Shown piece after piece: positions 36,366 through 43,698 of a stretch of DNA of 59,971 nt; position 1 is the stretch's first letter, and every line of letters begins with the position of its first letter. Source of the DNA: DATGMS01 sp040905145 (GTDB taxonomy: Bacteria > Bacteroidota > Bacteroidia > Cytophagales > Cyclobacteriaceae); contig JBBDSC010000023.1 of the NCBI GenBank assembly GCA_040905145.1, positions 1 through 59,971 of the forward strand, written 5' to 3'. The notes below the pieces were generated by a model that was not told the DNA's origin, did not search any database, and was given only the letters and a program-made list of their open reading frames with translations. The position numbers and the translations under genes were made by a program.

Positions 36366-37563
36366 GAGATGGGGTTAAGGTATCGTTGACTTTATGAAAA
36401 ATAGCCGTCTGGTTTCCCAATATTTTTGTAAACCCTTTCACATCTTCTGCTGTGTAACCTTTGTTCATTTCCCCGTAGCTGCCAAACTTGGATGACATCA
36501 GATCATGTGCAGAATTTATCCCGATCAATGAGAACCTATATGGTTGCAAGCAAACCTTTGCCTCACCTGATACAAATGACTGGGTATCTGCCATGAATGA
36601 TTCCATATTTCTCATTACAGGATCCAGGTAATGACCTTCATGCAGGTGATTGCCATAAAATTCTGAAATTTGGTTTTTCCAGAAGGTTTGCCATTTGGTT
36701 AAGGTGTGTTTTTCCAATAACTGATGTGCCTTAATGATAATTAAGGGGGCAGCAGCCTCAAAGCCAACACGGCCTTTGATGCCAATAATGGTATCCCCAA
36801 CATGGATATCCCTTCCAATGGCGAAAGGTCCGGCCAATTCCTGCACCTTTAGGATGGCTTTGACAGGGTTATCGAACAGTTCGTCATTGACCCCTTTCAA
36901 TTCCCCCTTTTCAAAATGAAGGGATAGGGTTTCAGACTCATTTTTTGTCAGTTTGGTAGGATAGGCTTCTTCCGGTAAAGACTGATCAGAAGTAAGTGTT
37001 TCTTTACCCCCTACAGAGGTGCCCCATATGCCTTTGTTGATAGAATAGGTGGCTTTTTCGAAATTCATAGATACTCCATGCTTTTTCAGGTAGGCTATTT
37101 CTTCTTCCCTGCTCAGTTTTAAATCACGGATAGGGGTGATAATTTCCACCTCTGGAACAATCGTTTGGAAAATCATATCGAAACGTACCTGATCGTTTCC
37201 TGCGCCGGTACTCCCATGGGCAATAGAGGTAGCATTTATCCTTTTGGCATGTTCAGCTAAAGCTTTGGCCTGAAGGATCCTTTCAGCACTGACAGAAAGA
37301 GGATAGGTTTGGTTTTTTAGCACATTTCCAAAAACCAAATATTTTATCACTTCCTTATAATAAGTATCCCGTACATCCAGAACCGTGAAAGATGCTACAT
37401 TCAATTGGATGGCCCTTTCTTCAGTTTGCTTTAGTTCTTCTTCACTAAAGCCTCCTGTATTGACCAGAACGGCATGAACCTCATATCCTTTTTCCCTGTT
37501 CAGGTGAACGGCGCAAAAAGTGGTGTCCAATCCGCCGCTGTATGCTAATACTACTTTTTTCAT
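36358..37563 (-). CDS. argG: argininosuccinate synthase
   Basis: A 401-residue ligase joining citrulline and aspartate with ATP. The PP-loop motif VVLAYSGGLDTTFCAV begins at residue 4, and AHGSTGAGNDQVRFD and YSINKGIWGTSVGG follow. It is placed second in the operon, ahead of argC, which is common in Bacteroidota. The stop overlaps the argC start. The gap to the upstream acetyltransferase gene is 17 bp. Confidence 0.96.
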   Translation of the reverse strand: MKKVVLAYSGGLDTTFCAVHLNREKGYEVHAVLVNTGGFSEEELKQTEERAIQLNVASFTVLDVRDTYYKEVIKYLVFGNVLKNQTYPLSVSAERILQAKALAEHAKRINATSIAHGSTGAGNDQVRFDMIFQTIVPEVEIITPIRDLKLSREEEIAYLKKHGVSMNFEKATYSINKGIWGTSVGGKETLTSDQSLPEEAYPTKLTKNESETLSLHFEKGELKGVNDELFDNPVKAILKVQELAGPFAIGRDIHVGDTIIGIKGRVGFEAAAPLIIIKAHQLLEKHTLTKWQTFWKNQISEFYGNHLHEGHYLDPVMRNMESFMADTQSFVSGEAKVCLQPYRFSLIGINSAHDLMSSKFGSYGEMNKGYTAEDVKGFTKILGNQTAIFHKVNDTLTPSHE

Positions 37564-37580
37564 AGGTATATTTTAATGCC

Positions 37581-38249
37581 TTAGTTAATTTTTTCCTTTG
37601 TCTTCTTCAGGTTCAGAAAAACATATTTTTTGAGCCGCACCCATCTTTCGAAGAGTTTTAGATTCTTTTTGAAATCTTTTCTTAATTTAACATCTGGCTT
37701 TTGTGCTTGCTCTTTAGGGACATATAACAGAGCGGTACAAAGACAATTTTGCCGGTTCTTGCTTTTTAGGATTTCATAATTAACGCAGCTTTGACATCCT
37801 TTCCAAAATTCCTCATCATCGGTAAGATCCGAATAGCTTACCGGGTAATATCCCAGTTCCGAATTGATTTTCATTACTGCCGCACCCGTGGTTAAGCCAA
37901 AAATTTTGGCCTCGGGGTATTTGGCCCGACTCAGTTTGAAAATTTCTTTTTTGATTTCCCTGGCCAAACCTGATTTTCTAAATGTCGGAGACACGATCAA
38001 TCCAGAATTGGCCACATATTTTCCATGACTCCAAGCTTCAATATAACAAAAACCTGCCCATTCTCCTTCCGTCGTCAAAGCGATAACCGCTTTACCTTCC
38101 GTCATTTTCGCAATGATATAATCAGGTGACCTTTTGGCAATCCCCGTCCCCCTGGCCTTGGCAGACAAAGCCATTTCCTCAACGATTATTTCCGCATATT
38201 TGGCATGTTGTATTCCGGCAACGTATATATTAAAATTTTGCTTTACCAT
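37581..38249 (-). CDS. GNAT acetyltransferase, arginine operon first gene
   Basis: A 222-residue GNAT-fold protein (ATG at 38249; a TTG two codons earlier also exists). The acetyl-CoA site is suggested by VSPTFRKSGLAREIKKEIF near residue 88; the C-terminal segment has four or five cysteines (about 130-155) and a basic tail. As the first gene of the arginine operon it is the natural candidate for N-acylglutamate synthase, the step otherwise missing here, but sequence alone does not prove it. The promoter and possible operator lie at 38284-38329. Confidence 0.82.
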   Translation of the reverse strand: MVKQNFNIYVAGIQHAKYAEIIVEEMALSAKARGTGIAKRSPDYIIAKMTEGKAVIALTTEGEWAGFCYIEAWSHGKYVANSGLIVSPTFRKSGLAREIKKEIFKLSRAKYPEAKIFGLTTGAAVMKINSELGYYPVSYSDLTDDEEFWKGCQSCVNYEILKSKNRQNCLCTALLYVPKEQAQKPDVKLRKDFKKNLKLFERWVRLKKYVFLNLKKTKEKIN

Positions 38250-38283
38250 GATCAATATTTGTTCTGGCTTAAGTTTAAAGATG

Positions 38284-38329
38284 ATGTATATTTCATTTCA
38301 CCGAATAACAAATTAAAAATGAAATACAT
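38284..38329 (-). promoter_or_regulatory. candidate arginine operon promoter/operator
   Basis: Two ARG-box-like near-palindromes, ATGTATATTTCAT (38284-38296) and ATGAAATACAT (38319-38329), are inverted copies of each other. On the minus strand a TTTG (38309-38312) lies between them with a TA-rich -7-like stretch about 20 bases downstream that overlaps the first box. The layout fits repression by an ArgR-type dimer covering the promoter. Box spacing (about 36 bases between centres) differs from the classical 21, so this is tentative. Confidence 0.4.
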
Positions 38330-38384
38330 TAAGTAAGATGGTTGAAGAAAACGTAGTTCGAGGGGGCAGGTATCCACGTAGGAA

Positions 38385-38530
38385 ACCAAAAATAACATAG
38401 GGACTATGCCCTAAAGTTGTGCCTGTAAACCCCAAGAGGGAAAAAAAAAGGCAAGGCAATATTAACAGCTGATAAAATATCAGTTTTTAGATGTGTTATC
38501 TCTATGTTATTTGAACGGCTCATTTTTTGA
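38385..38530 (-). ncRNA. candidate structured RNA with its own promoter
   Basis: The minus strand could fold into a closed structure: 38390-38403 pairs with 38499-38512 (14 bp, one G-U), enclosing a hairpin at 464-488 (CTGATA/TATCAG core) and another at 420-458 (TGCCT/AGGCA with an inner CCC/GGG). A second pairing, CATAG with CTATG at 38396-38408, would compete with the closing stem, giving two alternative folds. A promoter-like pair precedes it: TTTG (38564-38567), 20 bases, AAACTTTG (38536-38543), one mismatch from TAnnTTTG, predicting a start near 38529. It could be a 6S-like RNA, another small RNA, or a long leader of the arginine operon, whose first gene starts about 280 bases downstream. 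No T-run terminator is evident. Confidence 0.42.
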
Positions 38531-38535
38531 AGGTA

Positions 38536-38567
38536 CAAAGTTTCAAAATATTGAATTAAAATGCAAA
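38536..38567 (-). promoter_or_regulatory. promoter-like element for the RNA candidate
   Basis: On the minus strand, TTTG (38564-38567) and AAACTTTG (38536-38543) are 20 bases apart, matching the Bacteroidota -33/-7 arrangement with one mismatch. The predicted start is near 38529. Confidence 0.45.
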
Positions 38568-38993
38568 TGAAAACCAGTTTACTTTTAAATTTCAATTACT
38601 TTTCAGCTACTGATTTAAGAATACAAGATTAAAGGTTTTTTATCGTACCAACTAAATTTCAGGAAGGATTCTTCTCGCATTACCAGAATGTAAATCTCTT
38701 GAAAACAGTTCATTTTGATCAGGTACAATTAATAAAAATGAAAGGAATTAATTAATAGATGGGTAAAATTTCAATGGTAAGTTTAATTTTAATAATTTTG
38801 TCCACGCAAATTATAGAATGGAATACTTTCAAAATCAACCTTGACATCATCAAAGGCTTTTTTTCCAAGATATTTCCAGTAAAGGAATTATTGAAAAACA
38901 AGGGTCGTTAAGAAGAAGATAACCTTTGATCATCTGTTGATTAATTTGATTAATGTAATTTTTATTAAACCTATAAACTAAAAAACTAAAGTT

Positions 38994-39998
38994 ATGACAA
39001 AAATTAAAGTTGGTATCAATGGATTCGGAAGGATCGGTAGATTGGTTTTTCGTGCAGCTCAAGAAAGAGATGATATTCAGATAGTAGCCATTAATGATTT
39101 AATTGAGCCGGATTATATGGCCTACATGCTCAAATATGATTCCACACACGGGAAATTTAAGGGAGAGGTAGCCGTAAAAGACGGTAAATTAGTGGTCAAT
39201 GGTCAAGAGATCCGCGTCACATCAGAAAAGAGTCCTACCAATCTAAAATGGGGTGAAGTAGGCGCTGAGTATGTGGTAGAATCTACCGGTTTGTTTTTGA
39301 CGAAGGAAACAGCTCAGGGCCATATAGACGCTGGAGCAAAGAAAGTAGTGATGTCTGCTCCTTCCAAAGATGATACCCCTATGTTTGTAATGGGCGTAAA
39401 TGAATCGACTTATACTTCAGATATGGCCATCGTATCCAATGCTTCCTGTACGACCAATTGCCTCGCCCCATTGGCTAAGGTAATCAACGACAATTGGGGG
39501 ATAGAAGAGGGTTTAATGACTACGGTCCATGCAACTACGGCCACCCAAAGAACCGTGGATGGACCATCTGCCAAAGATTGGAGAGGTGGAAGAGGCGCAG
39601 GACAGAATATCATCCCATCCTCTACGGGAGCTGCTAAAGCGGTAGGTAAAGTAATTCCGGAACTGAACGGTAAACTTACCGGAATGGCATTCCGTGTTCC
39701 TACTCCTGATGTATCCGTAGTGGATTTAACAGTGAAGCTGAAAAATCCTGCTTCTTATGAAGAAATATGTGCTAAAATGAAAGAAACAGCAGAGGGTGAA
39801 CTGAAGGGCATATTAGGCTATACAGAAGACGCTGTGGTCTCCAATGATTTTATCGGTGATGCCAGAACTTGTATTTTTGATGCAGGTGCAGGCATCCAAT
39901 TAAGTGATACGTTTGTAAAATTGGTTGCTTGGTATGATAACGAGTGGGGTTATTCTTCTAAAGTGGTGGATTTATTGGAGTATATTGCCAGAAAATAA
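38994..39998 (+). CDS. gapA: glyceraldehyde-3-phosphate dehydrogenase
   Basis: A 334-residue phosphorylating GAPDH of glycolysis and gluconeogenesis. The NAD-binding loop VGINGFGRIGRLVFRAA is at the N-terminus and the catalytic cysteine lies in SNASCTTNCLAPL near residue 153. HATTATQRTVDGPS and the C-terminal WYDNEWGYSSKVVDL complete the signature. The length is standard. It is a single-gene unit, with a long untranslated region upstream and a strong terminator at 40021. Confidence 0.98.
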   Translation: MTKIKVGINGFGRIGRLVFRAAQERDDIQIVAINDLIEPDYMAYMLKYDSTHGKFKGEVAVKDGKLVVNGQEIRVTSEKSPTNLKWGEVGAEYVVESTGLFLTKETAQGHIDAGAKKVVMSAPSKDDTPMFVMGVNESTYTSDMAIVSNASCTTNCLAPLAKVINDNWGIEEGLMTTVHATTATQRTVDGPSAKDWRGGRGAGQNIIPSSTGAAKAVGKVIPELNGKLTGMAFRVPTPDVSVVDLTVKLKNPASYEEICAKMKETAEGELKGILGYTEDAVVSNDFIGDARTCIFDAGAGIQLSDTFVKLVAWYDNEWGYSSKVVDLLEYIARK

Positions 39999-40020
39999 TT
40001 TCTGACTAAATTTTGATAGT

Positions 40021-40060
40021 AAAGGTACAAGCCATCTTATGGTTTGTACCTTTTTGTTTT
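40021..40060 (+). terminator. Rho-independent terminator after gapA
   Basis: AAAGGTACAA plus GCCAT pairs with ATGGT plus TTGTACCTTT around a three-base loop, one G-U included, followed by TTTTTGTTTT. It starts about 22 bases after the gapA stop. Confidence 0.9.
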
Positions 40061-40100
40061 ATGGACATGGGTAGTAAGCTCCCAAAGCGGTGTCATATCC

Positions 40101-40162
40101 TAACGTTGGGTAAAGCCCTGCGTTAAAGTGGCGGGGAAAAACCCCCCTGTAAGGGCGAAAGT
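40101..40162. repeat. REP-like palindromic repeat, copy 1
   Basis: It contains TAACG..GGG..CCCTGCGTTAA and then a GGGG/CCCC hairpin ending CTGTAAGGGCGAAAG. The first part closely matches 41091-41118. Such GC-rich palindromes against an AT-rich background resemble REP elements mobilised by RAYT transposases. Confidence 0.6.
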
Positions 40163-40270
40163 CCTGTCGTCGTTTGGGATAAACCTGGGAAGGGATCAAA
40201 CTCTCCAAGTATGCCGATAATCGGCTGACGGATCCCATTCCTCAGTAAAGATCATTGGGATGTCGGCCGC

Positions 40271-40738
40271 TCATGCTTTTTTGTTTCTTAAATAATTATC
40301 TTCATATAAACTGATCCAGTCATCCGGGGAGACTTTTTGCATTAGCTCTCCGATTAAATCAAAAGGAATATCGTTGGGCTTTTTAAAACGGATACAGCTT
40401 TTCCCCATGTCCAACTTCTGTTGACTATGTTTGGGAAATTCCTGGACAAACCAGTCCAAAAGCTCCTTATCAATATAAATCCCCATATGGTAAACAGCAA
40501 CAAAATTTTTCTGGGAAGCAATACTGACAAAAGGTAATGGAAGCTTTGGATCGCAGTGGTATCCTGCGGGATACTTGCTATGAGGTACTACATAGCCAAT
40601 CATCCCATAATTTATTTCCTCTTGGAACCCTTTCGGCAGGTTATCTGAGATAGTTTTCCTAAGGTGCTTAAATGCGGCCTTTCTTTCTTCCGGTATCTTC
40701 TCCAAGTAATCAGCTACGGTCGTTGCGTTTAAATTCAT
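40271..40738 (-). CDS. DUF1801 family protein
   Basis: A 155-residue protein of the DUF1801/YdhG-like fold. The start DYLEKIPEERKAAFKHLRK and the segment EINYGMIGYVVPHS are typical, as is GKSCIRFKKPNDIPFDLI near residue 115. The family has a small alpha/beta fold of unknown biochemical role. The gene is isolated: a REP-like sequence lies on each side, and the terminator of gapA separates it from that gene. Confidence 0.88.
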   Translation of the reverse strand: MNLNATTVADYLEKIPEERKAAFKHLRKTISDNLPKGFQEEINYGMIGYVVPHSKYPAGYHCDPKLPLPFVSIASQKNFVAVYHMGIYIDKELLDWFVQEFPKHSQQKLDMGKSCIRFKKPNDIPFDLIGELMQKVSPDDWISLYEDNYLRNKKA

Positions 40739-40786
40739 GATTTGGTGATTGGTTATTAAGTGATTGATTATTCTGGGTCGCGTTTT

Positions 40787-41145
40787 TCACCCCGCCCTGA
40801 AGGACAGGGCAATAAAAGGCCACGGAAACATTTAAACTTTTTCTCATCCCTTGAATGAGTCTTAGCGAAGCCAGGACCTGGGTCCAAAACTACTCTTGGC
40901 TTCAGACAGGACTTTAAAGAGCCCTGAATGGGCGTATTATCTTAAAATCGGGTGTAACCCGATGAGACAACACCTCCACAAAAACACATAGCCCTGAAAG
41001 GGCGAAAGACTAATTGGTGCAGAACACGGTGTGGATGGAATCCTTTATGAGCAGTGACGCCTTTTCAGGGCTTGATTGGCTCTAGCTCTTTAACGGCAGG
41101 GCTACACCCTGCGTTAAGATATGCCGCCCCTTTAGGGCTTTTCCA
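40787..41145. repeat. cluster of REP-like palindromes
   Basis: Several short hairpins occur in one non-coding stretch (40739-41315 holds no gene): GCCCTG/CAGGGC at 40794-40810, GCCC/GGGC at 40921-40933, TCGGGT/ACCCGA at 40948-40962, GCCC/GGGC at 40991-41003, and a larger unit at 41091-41140 with TAACG/CGTTA arms that matches 40101-40126. The phrase GCCCTGAA(T/A)GGGCG recurs. No transposase gene is nearby. The rest of the gap, 41146-41315, is AT-rich and presumably contains the ggt promoter. Confidence 0.65.
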
Positions 41146-41315
41146 GCTGCACCCAGTCCAGGAATCACCTACCATATTGCAGTCAATATAAATAATAAGC
41201 TGTAAATATTTATTACTTCCTCCGTTAATTATTTACTTTGGAATGAATTTAAACACTGTACATTACATTCATCCTTGTCCCAACTTTCAGAAATAATTCA
41301 TATTTAAAGCCTCAG

Positions 41316-43037
41316 ATGAAAAGTGATTTTACAATTTCTTTAGCCACAATAGTGGTGATCATTGGATTTTTAGGAAGCTCTTGTAAAGGGATCCATCCTG
41401 CTGCCAATTTTGGTAAAACTGCCATCGGAAGAGAGGCAATGGTAGTAACTGCCCATCCGGAAGCCACAAAAATAGGATTAGAAATCATGGCCAAGGGGGG
41501 CAATGCGGTGGATGCCATGGTAGGGGTTCATTTTGCCCTGGCGGTAGTATACCCTTCTGCAGGGAATATAGGGGGTGGGGGATTTATGGTTCTTCGGGAT
41601 ACTTTGGGAGAGGCTTTTTCCCTGGATTTTCGTGAAAAGGCACCTTTGGCGGCGCATGAGGACATGTATTTGGACGAGGAGGGAGAGGTGATCGATGGGT
41701 TAAGTCTTTATGGCCAAAAAGCTTCCGGGATTCCAGGTTCTGTGGATGGAATGTTAAAGGCACACGAAAAATTTGGAAGCCTTCCATTAAAAGAATTAAT
41801 TGATCCCGCTATCCGGTTGGCCAAAAGAGGGTTTAAGATTTCAGAACAGCAGGCCAGGAACTACAATCTTACCAGGCAGGATTTCATCAACTATAATAGG
41901 GACAGCCTTAATATTCCTCTGGTCAAAAAAGAACTTTGGGAAAAGGATGACAGACTTCAACAGCATGATCTGGCGCAAACTTTAGAGAGAATAAAAAATT
42001 CCGGTAGGGCTGGCTTTTACGAAGGGGAAACGGCAAGATTGATGGTAGAGGAGATGAAAGCCGGTAATGGGATAATCACGGAAGAAGACCTGCTCCAATA
42101 CCAGTCCGTATGGAGAGATCCTGTCATTGGCGATTATAAAGGGGTAAAGGTGATCAGCATGGGTCCTCCCAGCAGTGGGGGAATTGCCCTGCTACAGTTG
42201 TTGACCATGGCCTCTTCCTTTAATTTAAATGGGTATGGTCACAATACCGCCCAAACCGTTCATCTGATGACCGAAATGGAGCGAAGGGTATATGCCGACA
42301 GGGCCAGTCATTTGGGGGATTCAGATTATTGGGAGGTACCACAGGAATTGTTATTGGATGAAAGCTATCTAAATGAAAGGGTTGCGGAAATTTCATTGGA
42401 CAGCGCCACCTCCAGTGAAGAGGTTCAGGCAATGTCCTTGCCTGAAATTCAGGAGAGTGAACAAACGACTCATTATTCAATCATAGATGCCGATGGAACA
42501 GCAGTTTCAGTAACCACCACTATCAATTCAGCCTACGGATCCAAGGTATTTGTGACAGGGGCAGGATTTTTGCTCAATAACGAGATGGATGATTTCAGCA
42601 GCAAGCCTGGGGTACCAAATACTTACGGTTTATTGGGTGGGGCCGCTAATGCTATAGCGCCGGAAAAAAGGATGCTGAGTGCTATGACACCGACCATCCT
42701 CGAAAAAGACGGGAAGTTGTTAATGGTACTAGGGACACCTGGAGGCTCAACCATTATTACCTCTGTTTTTCAGACCATTCTCAATGTTTTGGCCCATGAT
42801 ATGTCGATTACAGGAGCCGTAGCGGCAAAAAGAGTACATCACCAGTGGAAACCGGACCTGATACAAATGGAATCCGATGCACTCGATCCCATTACCCGGG
42901 AAAAGCTTGAAGCCAAGGGACATCAGTTGGATCAGCGGAACAGTATCGGTAGGGTGGATGCCATTTTGGTCAAACCTGACGGAAGTTATGAAGGTGCGGG
43001 AGATCCCAGGGGGGACGACTGGGCAGGAGGATATTAG
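41316..43037 (+). CDS. ggt: gamma-glutamyltransferase, lipoprotein form
   Basis: A 573-residue Ntn-hydrolase that cleaves or transfers gamma-glutamyl groups, chiefly from glutathione. A signal peptide ends in a lipobox GSSC at about residue 23, so it should be membrane-anchored outside the cytoplasm. Autocleavage should occur before Thr384 in EQTTHYSIIDADG, the N-terminal nucleophile of the small subunit. The large subunit has GGNAVDAMVGVHFAL and GGGGFMVLRD; the small subunit has GSKVFVTGAGFLLNNEMDDF and MVLGTPGGSTI. All key residues appear present. Confidence 0.95.
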   Translation: MKSDFTISLATIVVIIGFLGSSCKGIHPAANFGKTAIGREAMVVTAHPEATKIGLEIMAKGGNAVDAMVGVHFALAVVYPSAGNIGGGGFMVLRDTLGEAFSLDFREKAPLAAHEDMYLDEEGEVIDGLSLYGQKASGIPGSVDGMLKAHEKFGSLPLKELIDPAIRLAKRGFKISEQQARNYNLTRQDFINYNRDSLNIPLVKKELWEKDDRLQQHDLAQTLERIKNSGRAGFYEGETARLMVEEMKAGNGIITEEDLLQYQSVWRDPVIGDYKGVKVISMGPPSSGGIALLQLLTMASSFNLNGYGHNTAQTVHLMTEMERRVYADRASHLGDSDYWEVPQELLLDESYLNERVAEISLDSATSSEEVQAMSLPEIQESEQTTHYSIIDADGTAVSVTTTINSAYGSKVFVTGAGFLLNNEMDDFSSKPGVPNTYGLLGGAANAIAPEKRMLSAMTPTILEKDGKLLMVLGTPGGSTIITSVFQTILNVLAHDMSITGAVAAKRVHHQWKPDLIQMESDALDPITREKLEAKGHQLDQRNSIGRVDAILVKPDGSYEGAGDPRGDDWAGGY

Positions 43038-43044
43038 AAAGGGA

Positions 43045-43140
43045 GACAATTTGAGTCTTGGGTATTGAGGCTTGAGTCTTTGGTCTTAAATCTTGTTTCT
43101 GGAGCCTTGGTTCTTGCTCTTGTTTCTTGTTCTTTGCTTG
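43045..43140. repeat. low-complexity TTG/TCTTG-rich spacer
   Basis: Directly after ggt, the plus strand repeats variants of GAGTCTTG, TTGTTTCTTG and TTGGTTCTTG with a loose 8-10-base period. It is unlike ordinary coding or promoter sequence and is similar in nature to the spacers at 11187 and 15791. Confidence 0.55.
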
Positions 43141-43174
43141 TACCTATGAATTGGTAAATTGAAACCCTGATAAA

Positions 43175-43672
43175 ATGATAGTTATTGTAATGGGTTTGCC
43201 GGGATGCGGTAAGAGCTTTTTCGCACAACGGCTTTCTCAACGGCTGAAAATAAAATATATAGGGAGTGATCAGATCCGGAAGGAGATGAAATCCATGGGA
43301 AAGTACAGCATGGAAGAAAAGCTGCAAGTGTATGAGCAGATGGCATCTTTAGCTAAGAACGCCATCCAGCAAGGAAAGAGCATGATACTGGATGCCACTT
43401 TCTTTAAGGAAAAACTTCGGAACAGTTTTATTTCATTGGCCCAAAGTCAAGATGTTCCTTATGGGCTTTTATGGATAGAGGCATCAGAAAGGATCATAAA
43501 AGAAAGATTATCCGCGAAAAGGGAAGACAGTGAAGCGGATTATGGGGTGTACTTAAGCCTGTCCAAACAATTTGAAGAACCCACATTGCCTTACCTGAAA
43601 TTGGAATCAAAGCAGGACAACATTGACCAAATGTTAAATCAGGCGGAAGATTATATTCATCAACTAACATAA
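43175..43672 (+). CDS. P-loop kinase-like ATPase (zeta-toxin/AAA type)
   Basis: A 165-residue P-loop protein with a Walker A motif at the start, VMGLPGCGKSFFAQRL, and a probable Walker B/LID region DATFFKEKLRNSF plus IKERLSAKREDSEADYGVYL. It resembles the ATP-binding half of proteins in which an aminoglycoside-phosphotransferase-like domain is fused to an AAA/kinase domain. Here that partner is a separate gene 26 bp downstream. The likely activity is phosphorylation of a small molecule; the substrate is unknown. Confidence 0.85.
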   Translation: MIVIVMGLPGCGKSFFAQRLSQRLKIKYIGSDQIRKEMKSMGKYSMEEKLQVYEQMASLAKNAIQQGKSMILDATFFKEKLRNSFISLAQSQDVPYGLLWIEASERIIKERLSAKREDSEADYGVYLSLSKQFEEPTLPYLKLESKQDNIDQMLNQAEDYIHQLT

Positions 43673-43698
43673 AATCATAGAAAGCAAAATATATCCCT

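Larger units (their letters stand above)
38256..38993. other. 738-bp non-coding region between arg operon and gapA
   Basis: A long AT-rich region without a convincing gene. It contains the arg promoter/operator candidate (38284-38329), the possible structured RNA on the minus strand (about 38385-38530) and the gapA upstream region. A 63-codon minus-strand frame at 38404-38595 overlaps the RNA candidate and looks spurious. From 38600 to 38990 I see nothing specific. Confidence 0.6.

Noticed and set aside
38404..38595. Minus-strand open frame of 63 codons upstream of the arginine operon
   Set aside because: It overlaps the RNA candidate and its promoter, has no family character, and its translation is irregular; the RNA structure explains the conservation-like features better.
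43175..43672. Zeta-type toxin of a toxin-antitoxin pair
   Set aside because: There is no small antitoxin gene next to it, and the downstream APH-fold gene matches a known fused kinase arrangement instead.
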